From Didymella arachidicola (lineage: Eukaryota; Ascomycota; Dothideomycetes; Pleosporales; Didymellaceae): 64,000 nucleotides of DNA. Positions 43,611 to 54,500 of this stretch are shown here, one piece after another. Below the pieces are notes generated by a model. It saw only the letters and a list, made by a program, of their open reading frames with translations. It did no database searches and had not been told where the DNA came from. The first letter of the stretch is position 1, and each line of letters starts with the position of its first letter. The stretch spans positions 434,001 through 498,000 of the forward strand of contig CM049996.1 in assembly GCA_016630955.3 (NCBI GenBank). Direction: 5' to 3'. The position numbers and the translations under genes are program-made.

Positions 43611-45013
43611 TACGCACACGCACGCTGGGCGATGAAGTCGGTTCCATTCGGCCATCGCTCGCGTATTCAGATCGACTTTCCTGTCTTCCCGATAGGCCGG
43701 ACTGAGCCATTCATTTGGACATTTTTACGGAAATGTTCGCCATCTTGTCGTGTTTGCACGGGTTTGCGGTATGTGTGCTGACTGCATCGACTGTAACGTG
43801 CAGAAGGGCAAAGGATCAAACTGGATGCGAAGCGCATTCAACATGTGCTGCATCGACTGCTATTCTCCAAGCTCAGTTCAACACGGTGCTTGTTTTTTGT
43901 TGTCGGTCTGGGGTTGGGTACCACGTTCGTTGGGTATATCGGGGGTTGCGCCTGGTGGTTATTCATTCATACACAAAATGAGCGATATTGTTGATTGATG
44001 CGTGACTTTGTCTGTGATGTAGGTACACCAGGTGGATCTCGGACTGTGAGCGCATCACGTGATGTACCAGACGCGACCTCGACGTTTCCACCACGGAAAC
44101 ACGACACGGCAATGCCCATCAAACACAGACGCGCATTCCACGCTGCCCTTACATGGCTGTCTAATGATCTGACACACTCATCCCTCCCGCTCCGCTGCAA
44201 GGCACTCAGCTCACGGTCCTCACCGCATTGCATTGCAGCCTGTCAGTGCTCAGATGCCTAGCGCGGGCCGGGCTCCACTCCCCGCAAGAGGATTGGCCAA
44301 AGCGCTCGCGGGGCAGCGCGGTGGAGACGTCACGGTGCACCTGTGACCTGCGTCGCTGGGCTCGCACTTGCTATGTACGTTGCTCGCCTTGCGCCTAAGC
44401 TGCGTCTTCTGGGCCTGGGAGATGAGCGTGTCGGTGAGGAGTGGGTGTGGCACGTGGATACCGGTGGTGGGTGTAGTAGTAGTGTACCGGCGCCGGTGAG
44501 GGAGTTGGCGCATGCCGCATGGGCGAGAGGGAGGATGGGAAGACGGTGATGTGCAGTGCCAGTGCGTTAGGCGGTACACCCCTCGCTGTGCGCTCGGGCC
44601 AATCACAGCGCGCGCCCCAGCCACCCTCGTAGCCCTGGCATCTGAGCTGGCGGCAGCGGGATGTGGGTGCTGGGCTTATCCTTATCGCCTCTGGGCGGCC
44701 GTTCCTCTGCCACTGACTGCACTGCTCCTGCGGTGGATACAACGACAACGACACGACTTGGGCGCTGCGCAAAGGATAGCGATTGAAGCAGGGACTTGCG
44801 CGATTCTGGACGATACGGGTGAAGAGTACGCGCACAGAGTTGGACGTGCGCTGGTAGTTTGAGTCTGCTATAGAGTGTCGCCATATACAGCACCGCGCCC
44901 GCCTGCCGCACCGCGCCCGCCTACAGTACAGCACCGCGCCCGCCTACAGTACAGCACCGCGCCCGCCTACAGTACAACACCGCGCCCGCCTACAGTACAG
45001 CACCGCCGGCCCC
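43611..45013. other. Intergenic, Argonaute 3' side to membrane protein gene
   Basis: 1.4 kb without a supported gene. A 179-codon minus frame (44395-44934) covers the GC-rich minisatellite and has no domain features. The distal part holds the promoter of the membrane protein gene. Confidence 0.5.
44893..45007 (+). repeat. 23-bp minisatellite directly upstream of a start codon
   Basis: Five copies of CGCGCCCGCC at 44894, 44912, 44935, 44958 and 44981 (spacings 18, 23, 23, 23), with unit CGCGCCCGCCTACAGTACA plus CCAC-like ends. The array ends about 7 bp before the ATG at 45014. Confidence 0.85.
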
Positions 45014-46824
45014 ATGATGGACACAATGGAGCGCTCGCGCGGCAGCCTCTACGACCACGACATCCCCTCGCTCACGGCGTCGCTCGAGGCGTTCGACCCA
45101 GAGCGCAGCCGCCTCTCGCAGTCGGGCTACAGCGCGCGCAGCAACATGCACTCGAGCCGCTGGAGCATCCCGCCGCCCGACGCAGACGAGTCGGACCACG
45201 AGAGCGAAGGGCCGTGGGCGCCGCCCGCCTGGCAGAAGAGCAACAACCAGTGGCACCGCCGCTCGCTGCTGCACTCGAGCCGCTCGCCCTCGTACTACCG
45301 CACCGACCGCGAGACGACGCCCTCGCGCATCCCGCTGCCCGAGTCGCCCATGAAGAACACCCCGCAGGCCAGCCCCGAGCCCGAAGAGCCGCGCTTCGCC
45401 GCCGAGACCATCGCCTCGCGCATGCAGAGCCCCATGGACGACCTCAGCGAAGAGCCCGCCGACGACTCCGCCCTGTCGCACCACGACGCGGATGCGAGTC
45501 CCATGGATGGTTGTACGTAGCCGCCCGGCGCGCCTGTCGCACTACTAACGCTGGCAGTCGTCCGCTTTGCCATCAGGGGAGAGACGCTGTTCCGCACCGC
45601 GCCCATAGAAGAGACCATCAGCTCCTTGGCCAACGGCATGGGCATGTTCACGCGGACCCGGCGCAACGTAGTCATGACCATCGCGACCGTCATCCTGAGC
45701 TGGGTGCTGCTGCACCCCTGGAACACGGCGCTGATCCCCGACGTCGCCAACGTCGCCAACATGGCCAAGCAGTTCGAGCCCCTCATGTACGCGAGCGAGA
45801 ACGTGATTCCAAAGTCGCGCGAGCTCGCCGAGGCCAGCATCGCCGTGCAGGATCTGGGCGAGAGCGTGCGCGCGACCAACATGTCTGCCAGCACCGTCAT
45901 CATCGACCAGCTCGACGATCTGGGCGACAGCCTGAAAGTGCTCTCCGAGAAGATCACCTCCTTCTTCACAAACGTCGACGGCGACATGGACAGGTACGTC
46001 AGTCCCGCTGCACTCGGGGCCACACTAACCAACCCCCCAGCATCCTCATCACAATGGAATGGGCCCGCCGCGAACTCTCCTCCATCCAATCCCCCCGCAT
46101 CTCCCCCCTCGACACCCTCGCCTCCAACCTCCACGGCGCCCTCTCCCTCACCGGCCTCCTCTCCACCTCAAACAACACCCCCACCCCCCTCGGCGCCCTC
46201 CTCACCTCCCTCCTCGGCCACACCCCGCACCACCGCTCCCGCGCAACCCTCCAACGCACATTCGACTACCTCCTCTCCACCCTCGAGGAAAACATCGCCA
46301 ACGAGCTCCTCCGCGCAGACACCCTCTTCGCCCTCTTCGAACACGTAGACCGCCAGTTCACGAACCTGCACCGCAGCGTCGCCCGCGAGGAGGACTCGCT
46401 GTCGAACAAAAAAGACGAGTTCCTCGCGAGCATGTGGCGCAACACCATCACCAACAAGCTCAAAATCGCAAAATACGAGAAAAACCTATCCTTACTAAAA
46501 TCGGTCCGCGCGTCCACTCTCACCAATAAATCCGAGCTCAAATCCCATATTCAGGTCATAAACAGCGTCAAGGACCAGCTCGACAAAGCACGCAGAAACC
46601 TTGTCGGTCCGCTGATAAGGCGCGCGCAGAGTAGCAGTTTTGGGATCGAGGGCCAGCTGGAGGAGGTCGAGAAAACATACGGGTTCCTCAAGGGGGTAAG
46701 GGACACGCAGAAACATCGTGTGCTGAGGGAGCTTTGGGGGACGGAGGGGAGGAGGGTGCGCATCACCGCCGGGGAGCGCGACGACGACGCGCCGGATGAA
46801 GTTGAGGCGGAGGCGGGGAGGTGA
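45014..46824 (+). CDS. Single-pass membrane coiled-coil protein of unknown function
   Basis: Three exons (45014-45512, 45558-45993 and 46041-46824), about 572 residues; both introns have CTAAC branch motifs. The N-terminal 170 residues are acidic, Ser/Pro-rich and disordered. A single hydrophobic segment near residue 205 (VVMTIATVILSWVLL) follows basic TRTRRN, suggesting a type II-like orientation with the N terminus in the cytosol. The remainder is helical, with long heptad-like stretches (ANELLRADTLFALFEHVDRQFTNL, then VINSVKDQLDKARRNL). A short basic/acidic tail ends the protein. I do not recognise a named family; a similar layout occurs in nuclear-envelope or ER tethering proteins, but that is only a guess. 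Confidence 0.75.
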
Positions 46825-47518
46825 TGATGGTGGTGGTGGGTGTGGGTTTGGGTTTCGGCATAGCGCGCATAGCGATGGATAGATAAAGGCGATTTGGCGG
46901 TGTTTCTTTGGCGTTGAAATGGCGTTTTTTTTTTTTTTTTTTTTTTTTTTTCCGGCAGAGATTTGGGTTTGGATTAGCGATGGAATGGGTTGCGTGGAGT
47001 CTGGATGTACAGCGTTTGCGATACCAATCTCAATCTTATCAATTTCAATAATCATTCATTCCTTCCTTCCTTCTCACCCCTAACACACGACCCCAGGCTT
47101 CCCCGCAGACGATGCGATGCGATATGATGTAAACCACCAGACAATCGCGTTGGACAGCAAGAAAGAAAAAAAGGGAATAGCGGAAAGAGACAGATTCAAG
47201 TAGTGAAAAGGAACTGAACTGTCAAGTGAACCTCTGCGTGTAAGCAAGAGAAGAGAAGGGAAGGGTGATATTTGTCCAGTACACCCTACCCTAATTAGTA
47301 TTCGTTTCACATTGTAGATTGCGGTAAATCTTCACCCCCGGCCAGCGCATCCCTCGCAGCTCTACCTGTATCCCCAGTCTGCGGTCCCGTGTTTATTAGA
47401 TATACTCTGGTCTGGTATTATGAGTCTTGGAATAAGACTCGGTGCAAAACTAGACTTTGTATATGTCTAACCTACAACTTGGCCTGCCTTGCTACAAGAG
47501 CTTAATGGGCTGAGGTGG
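46825..47518. other. Intergenic with T27 tract
   Basis: 694 bp. No gene is supported; a T27 run lies at 46925-46951 about 100 bp after the stop of the membrane protein gene. Confidence 0.5.
46925..46951 (+). repeat. T27 homopolymer tract
   Basis: The longest mononucleotide run in the window, in the 3' region of the preceding gene. It could be a poly(dT) remnant or simple expansion; no duplication or element boundary is visible beside it. Confidence 0.85.
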
Positions 47519-48672
47519 ATGTTGTTCTGGAAGGAGAGTAGAGAAAGTTGGTTCGATGATACCATCAATGCCATCGACGAGGTATTGAAGAACTGGCCCG
47601 CCGAACGCAATTCGACCTCAGGTATATCGAGCAAAGCGTTCTTAGCGAACTCCACCATGACTGAAGTCCTACCAGCAGCACCTGAGCTTATGTCAGCTCT
47701 AGCAGTCGATAATCCTACTATATACATTGCGGGACCGACTCTTGCCATAAAAGGCGATGCTTTCGACCGGACTGTATCCTGGGAGCAAGGTCAGCCCGCT
47801 GATAATGGCGACGCTATGGCTCTAAAGGCACTTCCGTTGGTCGAGATGACCGCGCATCAGCATCGAGTCTTTATCATACTTGAAAACGACGAGTTCCCAT
47901 GGCTACTGATGTATGCTGGGTTTGATGAGCGCTGGGTAAGCCTCTTGCATGGGCGAGAAGGCCGGGTCACGGTCTACAGGTGCACGCCAGATGCCCTACA
48001 GGGACATATACTGATAGTCGGTTGTCGGAGCATACGGATGATTTTCGCTGGGAAGAGGCCGAGCACAAGATGTTCATCGGGGGATTCGCCGTAGCTAAAA
48101 GCACATCGACATCAAGAAAGCGCGCCGCGAGAGAGCTACGAGACGAAGCCTGGATCTTCTGGGTCGTCTCATTTGTGGAGAAAAGCACTCCAGATGAGTC
48201 CGAGTGGAAGTTTCGACCCATCGTCATTGGCGGCAACCTCGCAGACATGGACGTCAAGAAGCTCCCTGCCGGCATACCGCGGACTGCAGAATGGCAAGCA
48301 TGGTGCTGCAAGATCTGGCGGAATAAATTCGGCGACTACATCGAGAACACCAAACAAGCCAACTTAGACGCAGTAAGGCTGAAACTTACCGGTGGCACTC
48401 AAGCGAAGGGTCCATCAGGCTCCGTCGAGGATGAGAAGTTGCAGGAGAAGATCCTTGACATACAAAAGCCAGTCTCAGAAGATATACTCAAGAAGCACTG
48501 CAAGTACATCGCGGAATTCTTCGAACTCAGTCAAGCGCCGAGTACTTATACCTTGGACCAGGTGCGCGACCAGGTTCGCCTTACCGGTTGTGAAATATTC
48601 ACCTCTGGCTGGTGGTATGTTCCAGTACCCATTGCGCCTTGCCTCGCACCTCAAAGGCAAAGTGGAGCCTGA
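47519..48672 (+). CDS. Lineage-specific hypothetical protein, possibly frameshifted near the 3' end
   Basis: Exons 47519-47935 and 47980-48672 (44-nt GTAAGC...CTACAG intron) give about 369 residues. I know no family for it. The start is the first in-frame ATG after a TAA at 47468. Seen: an N-terminal Trp-rich helix, then a compact mixed region (TIYIAGPTLAIKGDAFDRTVSWE, then VFIILENDEFPWLLMYAGFDERW), and after the intron WIFWVVSFVEK and a charged helical stretch. Near 48600 the frame changes character: after FTSGWW the current frame ends in a short Pro/Ala-rich tail, whereas the +1 frame continues as a protein-like sequence (PLRLASHLKGKVEPDDLVDD) to a stop at 48751. A one-base indel is the simplest reading, so the gene may be decaying. 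Confidence 0.5.
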
Positions 48673-49918
48673 CGATCTAGTGGATGACACAGCGGTCACA
48701 GAGATAGAGACAGAGGTGTATCATACCTCTACTGAAAGCTGCAAGGAATGATTGAAAGAATTAAAGACGGAGATACCTGAAGAGCTCTTAGTTAGGATCA
48801 AGGACCAAGCGTGTCGTGTGAAGGTGGACCTCGGACTTTGACCCTTCGCTGCGGAGATTCCCTCCAAATTATAGATCTAGGTAGTCGCTTCCTTCCTCTT
48901 CAAATTAGGATTAAACCCACGCGAGAAAACCCCATGAGAATGCTCATCTAAGGAAGGAAAGCTTGTCCGAAGTCTTACCTGAGTCTTAACTACTAAGCTC
49001 TGATTAGCAATGCTGGGCGAGGGGCCAAAAAGTCATATTTACCTCGACTAAATCGACCGGGTGAGTTTCGTGAAGAATTTGATCACAATATAGCCATTCT
49101 TGCAACTAGCTGTGGCCCCTTTGAAGCCACCAGTGCACAATGCAGATCTACAGAGCAGACACGCAGAGCTGAACAATTTCCCTGTTAAACCTCTGATGCG
49201 CACTGGAAAGTCCTGGATGACTTGTTCAATCCCACATTACCAGAACAGCTTCTTCAACGAGTGCGCCCAAGGTCCCTGATCCCTTCGACCCATGGCAATG
49301 GCCTGCACCCAACACCACGAACTGCGCGACGAATTCGCTGTGCTGCTTGGGCACCCTCCCTACACCTCAGTTTCATGTCTAGATGCCCTTGGTCGCAAAC
49401 AGAGTATTACTTTAGAATGCTCTTCTTGCTCAGCCCGTGGCACTCGTGAACGATGTTGTTAAGCGATGAAACCCACGACGCCGCGTCAAGGCTGTTATAG
49501 ACGAGAATGTGCTCACATGCAAAGATAGACTAAATGTTGATTATAATCTATCTGATCTGCAGCTGCTTACTTTTGTGGTTGCGATCTATACAGCACCACC
49601 TCGTTAACAATGGATCGCATGGTGATCTGGCGGTGTACCGCACTGACACCCGCTAAGATGTCGAAGATAGCATGGAGGTTTCTAGAGGTATTGAGGTGCA
49701 GGATTGTGCGCTGATGCTTGTGACCGACGCAAACAATGCACTCAACCTGGGCATACGAAGCAGCGCGATTTCTAGTTCTTGATGGCTGAAAGTGCGGAGG
49801 GCTCGTTGTGTGCATGTCGTGCGAGCAGTAAGTCGGATATATATTAGTTAACGATGCTATTGACGAGTCTGTACATCGCATAAGAAGTGCTTCTAGAATC
49901 TCGATGTCACTCCTCCCT
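48673..49918. other. Gene-poor region, no supported gene
   Basis: About 1.2 kb of lower-GC sequence. Open frames at 49222-49449 and 49567-49881 are short and on opposite strands; nothing recognised. Confidence 0.5.
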
Positions 49919-50150
49919 TCACATCCCGAAATTTCGCTTGCCTAGACCACCCTGGCCTTTGCCCAGCTTGAAATCATACTTCTGAGAGTGGCTTGACTTG
50001 AAGAGCTTCTGTAGGGTCTCGGAAAGCACGGCTTGTTGGAAGTCTCTGGAATATTCGCTTACAGGCCTGCACTGTCCGACCGAGAATGATGGTTATCTCT
50101 TCATATGTTTCATCCTCTGTTCAACTCCGACCACTCTTGCTGCAAGGAAC
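49919..50150 (-). pseudogene. Degenerate 3' remnant of a SANT/Myb-like gene
   Basis: Minus-strand translation at about 50119-50065 reads EDETYEEITIILGRTVQAC, closely resembling EDKSYEEIAVVLGQTVISC of the neighbouring gene at 50292-50984. It is followed, in a shifted frame, by a protein-like tail (KYDFKLGKGQGGLGKRNFGM) ending at 49919. No start codon or full domain remains. It looks like the decayed end of a paralogue, placed in tandem on the same strand. Confidence 0.45.
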
Positions 50151-50291
50151 TTGGCTTAGGCTTCTAATAGTAGTGCGTAACAACCCTTGCGGGCGATGCC
50201 ATACTTGTCTTGACGTTCTGTTGGATAATCTCGGAGACCTCTATCCGTGATCAAGGCGATCGTCAACACCTGGGCTGTTCGCTAATCACCC

Positions 50292-50984
50292 TTAATCACC
50301 CTTGGGCCTAGTGTCATTGCCACAATTATACACATGTGTAACGAGTAAGTATGGGTTCAGCCACCTAATACCGCACTCTCGTCTACAGAGAAAGTCACCC
50401 TCATCGATAACGCGGTCGTGAGACATGTAGTGGTTAGCCCGGCCACCCATGGTATCGTAGGCTTCGCAGGTCTCTGGAAACCAAGCGCGTTTGAAAGAAC
50501 CTGTCTTTTGACTGTGCTTGCACTTCTTCTCCACGTGCCAATGGATGTCCATGTAGTCCTTGCCGATGTACATGCACCCTCGGACGCTGTTGCTGCAACG
50601 CATCTGGCCGGCGGCTTCCAATGGGAGTGAGTAGCAAAACGTGCGGGCGGTTTCATCGTCGTCTCCAACGTTCTGTTGACCAGGGTCGGAGACCTTTATC
50701 CCTTTTGTTTTGATCTGGCCTTGTGGGTAGAGCCTCTGGTGCATTGTCTGGCAGCTAATCACCGTTTGGCCAAGGACAACGGCGATCTCTTCGTAAGACT
50801 TATCCTCAGCTCTCATTGCAGCAAAAGATTCCTTTTCGCTTGTGTCTCAATCCCACTTGTTCTTCGCCTCAACGATGCCTAGGCTGATCACGGGCTTCCG
50901 CCTTGCAGGCTTGCCCTTGGCTGCTGGAACCGACATCCGTCGATCGGCGACCACGTCTTGAACGCGTTGCCGCAGTGTCTTCAT
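50292..50984 (-). pseudogene. SANT/Myb-like protein gene with in-frame stop
   Basis: Reading from the ATG at 50984 gives a basic N terminus (MKTLRQRVQDVVADRR), then VEAKNKWD, an in-frame TGA at 50849-50847, and continues in the same frame as DTSEKESFAAMRAEDKSYEEIAVVLGQT. The joined sequence has the layout of one SANT/Myb helix-turn-helix (W.....E.E....M...DKSYEEIA..LGQT...C). The C-terminal part has several Cys and His residues (CSNSVRGCMYIGKDYMDIHWHVEKKC), then YMSHDRVIDEG and CGIRWLN, perhaps a metal-binding region. The stop could be a nonsense mutation, so the gene is probably dead unless a second start at the downstream ATG (50816) makes a short protein. No GT-AG intron of sensible size removes the stop. 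Confidence 0.5.
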
Positions 50985-51158
50985 CTCAAACGTTTCTCCT
51001 CTCTGACGAAAAGGACGTTGAAACGATTGCTGGGCGAAAGCGAGTCGCACTCTATGGGCGAGGTCATTTGCTGCCACTGCCAGCACATGGCCGAGTAGGT
51101 CGCAATTGTTGAAATGTTCGTGTCGGTCAAAGGTGACGTTACGATAGTACTGTGCTCC
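50981..51158 (-). pseudogene. 3' part of host gene split by the LINE
   Basis: The frame entering from the LINE's 3' target-site copy reads QPKAEHSTIVTSPLTDTN and ends with a TGA at 50981. It continues, in the same codon phase, the frame that enters the LINE's 5' target-site copy at 57224-57236. The stop overlaps the next gene's ATG (ATGA at 50984-50981). See the entry at 57224-57675. Confidence 0.5.
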
Positions 51159-51171
51159 GCCTTTGGCTGGA
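51159..51171. repeat. Target-site duplication, 3' copy
   Basis: Plus-strand GCCTTTGGCTGGA, identical to 57224-57236. It lies immediately next to the element's simple-repeat tail, as expected for a non-LTR insertion. Confidence 0.85.
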
Positions 51172-51195
51172 TTGGTTGGTTGGTTGGTTGGTTGG
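51172..51195 (-). repeat. (CCAA)6 3' tail of the LINE
   Basis: Plus strand (TTGG)6; in element orientation the last bases are six CCAA repeats before the duplicated target site, in place of a poly(A) tail. Confidence 0.8.
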
Positions 51196-51461
51196 TATTC
51201 ATTTTTCGTCTAGTTGATGTGGAATAAGTCCATCATCTCGCCTCCCGAAGGGCATGTACGACGTGCTAAGCTATGGAATTACAGTGCTGATACACTACCT
51301 TAGAAAGCATTTCCTGCCTGCGCGGGTATTGTTACCATTTCAGAACTACAGCTCCCCGTCCAGTTGGGGAGGCTAAGCGATGTATGTATATTAGGGTAAT
51401 TTCCTTGCATTCTGAGGCATATATGTGCCGTAGGAGAGAGAGAAAGAGACATCGTGTGAGT

Positions 51462-51515
51462 GGAGGGGGTGAAGGGGTGGAGGGGTGGAGGGGTGGAGGG
51501 GTGGAGGGGTGAAGA
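51462..51515 (-). repeat. 8-bp minisatellite in the LINE 3' UTR
   Basis: Plus-strand GGGGTGGA repeated about five times with flanking GGGGTGAA variants; in element orientation CCCCTCCA-type units. Confidence 0.8.
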
Positions 51516-51587
51516 GTGTTGCATCGATTGTGCTGGACCTAGCAGAACTAGGTGCAGGTGTTTGCTGCTGTTGCAGGGCTGCAGGAG

Positions 51588-54500
51588 CTAGCGGGGGCAG
51601 ATCTTGGTGAAGTACTGTGTAAGTTTGACAAAGGCGTCAAAGGCCTCTGGCTCCTTCACTAGTGCTGCAGTGTACGCTAGGCCATCAGCCTGGCTGGATG
51701 GTAGTATTAGTGGTCGCAGCGGCCATCTGCTAAAGCTCCCGCGGGTCTTGCGGCAGAGCACGAGGTGCTCTGGCGTCTTGTCGCGCCCGCATGAGCAGCT
51801 AAGGTTTGCATCCTTGTGATTGTACATTCGGTGATACCAGGCAAAGTCCCCATGCCTAGATTGGATGGAGAGGAGCCTGGCTAACGTGGCCCTTGGTAGG
51901 TCTAGTTCCCTTGGACTGCTGCGTGGTGCATAGTCCAAGTCCCAGCTCTTGTACCATTTCGAGAGCTTAGTCTTCTTGTCAGACCACCAGGTCTGTTGTG
52001 TGTGTCGCAGTGTCTTGCGGGCTATCGTCTTGATGCCTGAGAGTGTAGGCAGAGCGGCTTTTCCAGTCGGGGGTGAGGGGTGCTGGGCTTCTAGGTTGGC
52101 TAATCTGTCTGCTGCCTCGTTCCCCTCAATGTCTAGGTGTCCAGGGGCCCATTTGATAGAGACGTCGTGTGTCTCCATGGCGCCATGGCACTCCAGGAAA
52201 GCCCATTGAGAGGTAGGAGGTGCGTCGCCCCTGAGGCACCAGACCACTGAGGTGCTGTCTATGCACAGCCAGATTCGGCGGGTGCGGAGCTCTGGTTGCC
52301 TTACGGTATGCTGGAGGCCTCTCCATGCTCCTACTACTTCCGCGTCGAAGACGTGCGAGGTAGGGTTGAGTGACCCGCGTCCAGTGTGCAGTTGTTTTCC
52401 GTTCTGATACACTGCAAAGCCGTAGGTAACCCGCTTTTCTCCTTCCTTTGTGTACTGTTCAGAGCCATCTGAGAAGATAGTGACTTCTAGTGGTGAGAGC
52501 TGGGCCCACCATTCTTTAAAAGCCTTAGCTGCAGTCTTCTTGTCTAGGCCAAGCGTCGGGTCTGTTCGGCAGCCAGTCGAGTAGTGAGGGGCTGAGAGTG
52601 TAGTCCTGGGGGTCTCTGGTAGAAGAGATGCCATCTGTTGGACTTTCGTCTTGACTCGCTGGGGTTGTCCGGTTTTTACGCCCCTGTTTACGATAGGTAC
52701 TGCTGTGCGCCTAGTGAGAGGGTGGTCTGCATCTGTAGTGCGCAGGTGGGTTGCAAATCTGAGTCTGGCTTCCTCGAGTGCCACTGCTGCCGGTAGCAGT
52801 CCGGCGTCTCGGAAGAGTGCAGCTATAGGGGTTGTTCTCCACGCTGGTAGGATGCCTCTTGCCGCTATGGCTAGTGTTTTGTCTATGGCAGCTATGTGCC
52901 ACCCAATGTAAGCGCTGACCTCTTGTGGCCTGCCTGGTTTAAGTGTGTGTGGCTTTTTGGTGCGGCCTCTGTACCAGCATTCAGTTCCATACAGGAGTGA
53001 TGGGTACACACAGGCAACAGTGGCCTTGCGGAGGGAGCTGGCTGGGGGTCCATAGGTAGTCCTAGCTAGGCTGCGAATGTGATAGGCTACCTTGGCAGCT
53101 TTTGCCGTGCGCGTAGCTACATGCCGTCGGAAGGTGAGTCTGCGGTCAAACCACACGCCTAACCAGCGCAGGGCTGGCTGACTGTGCTCTCCACCCGGGA
53201 GGATTGGATAGATCGTGAGCTGTTCATCTACGACGCAGGGAGGCGCATAGCTGCTCCGCTGTCTGGTCAGGTGGATCATTTCCTGCTTTTCTGGAGCAAA
53301 GGTAACCTTATTAGCCTCACCCCATGCTCTGATCTCCCTTAGGTCTTCTGCGAGGAGCTCGACGTTGTCGTCCATAGAGTGTGAGGCCTGGTATAGACAT
53401 ATGTCGTCTGCGTACCCAAACCTCCGTTCAGTGTCCATGGATAGTAGCTCTGCCAGGTACAGTGTGTACAGGACGGGTGAGAGAGGCGACCCCTGGGGTG
53501 TGCCGCAGGCAACTGCGTAGCTAGGAGTGGTGACCTGGCCAAGGCGGACTTGCACCCTCCGGTCAGTTAGGAATGAGTCTACAAAGAGGATCGTCCTTTG
53601 TGGCCAGCCCTGTTGGGCCATCCGATGCAACAGGCGGTTCTTCAGGAGAGCGTCAAACGCGCCTTGCACATCTAGGGTGACCATAGTGACGTGCTTTCCA
53701 AGCACCCATGCTGCTTCAGTGTCGTGGGTGAACGCTGCAGTGAGGTCTGCTGCAGAGCGTTTTGGAAGCGCGCCGCCATGCTGGGGGCTGAGGATCTTGT
53801 GTGTCATGGCAGTCCATGCAATACGTCTAGCCACAGTTCGTTCGAGTCCCTTTCCAATACAAGACAGAAGCGCTATCGGTCTCCAGGAGCGGGGCGATGT
53901 CCGGTCTGTTTTCCCCACTTTCGGTATCATGGCTACCTCTGCAAGCTTCCATTGCGCCGGGAAGTGGTTGAGTTCAAGACACCGCTGGAAGATCCTTCGT
54001 ACGAGTTCCCCCACCTGAGTCCAGCAGGCGCGGAGTAGTCGCACTGTAGAGCGGTCAGTACCTGGTGATGTGCTTGACACCCCTATCGTGTTTCGCTCAC
54101 ACTCCTCAAGTGAGATGTGTGTGCTCCACGGGAGGGTGGCTGCAGCCTCCTGGTCTGGACGCTGTCCGAGGTCATCTTCTGCTGTGTAGCGGTTGAGAAC
54201 TTCCTGTCTAAGTGCCTCTGCTTTCTCTAGGGGGTCTGATATCGTTCTGTTGTTCACTTCGAGGGGAGTGTCCTGGTTCTCTGGCGTGAGCTTGTGCCAG
54301 GCAATGATCTTGAACAGGTCCTTGTCGTCTCTAGCGTTATCGATGACGTGCCTCCAGTACTGCCTCTTGGCCTGTCGGACGGTAGTCTTGAAGGCCTGTC
54401 TCTCCTCTGGTAGACTGCCAGAGCAGAGCTGTCTAGCACGTTTGTAGGCCTGGTAGGCGGTCTTGCACTCCTCGGTCCACCATGGTGCAGCGCGGCCTTC

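Noticed and set aside
44395..44934. 180-codon minus-strand frame
   Set aside because: Covers the GC-rich minisatellite; Arg/Pro/Ser-rich without motifs.
44875..46824. 649-codon plus-strand frame through the membrane protein gene
   Set aside because: Reads the two coding exons in the wrong phase as Arg/His/Pro-rich sequence; the spliced frame from 45014 is protein-like and has good introns.
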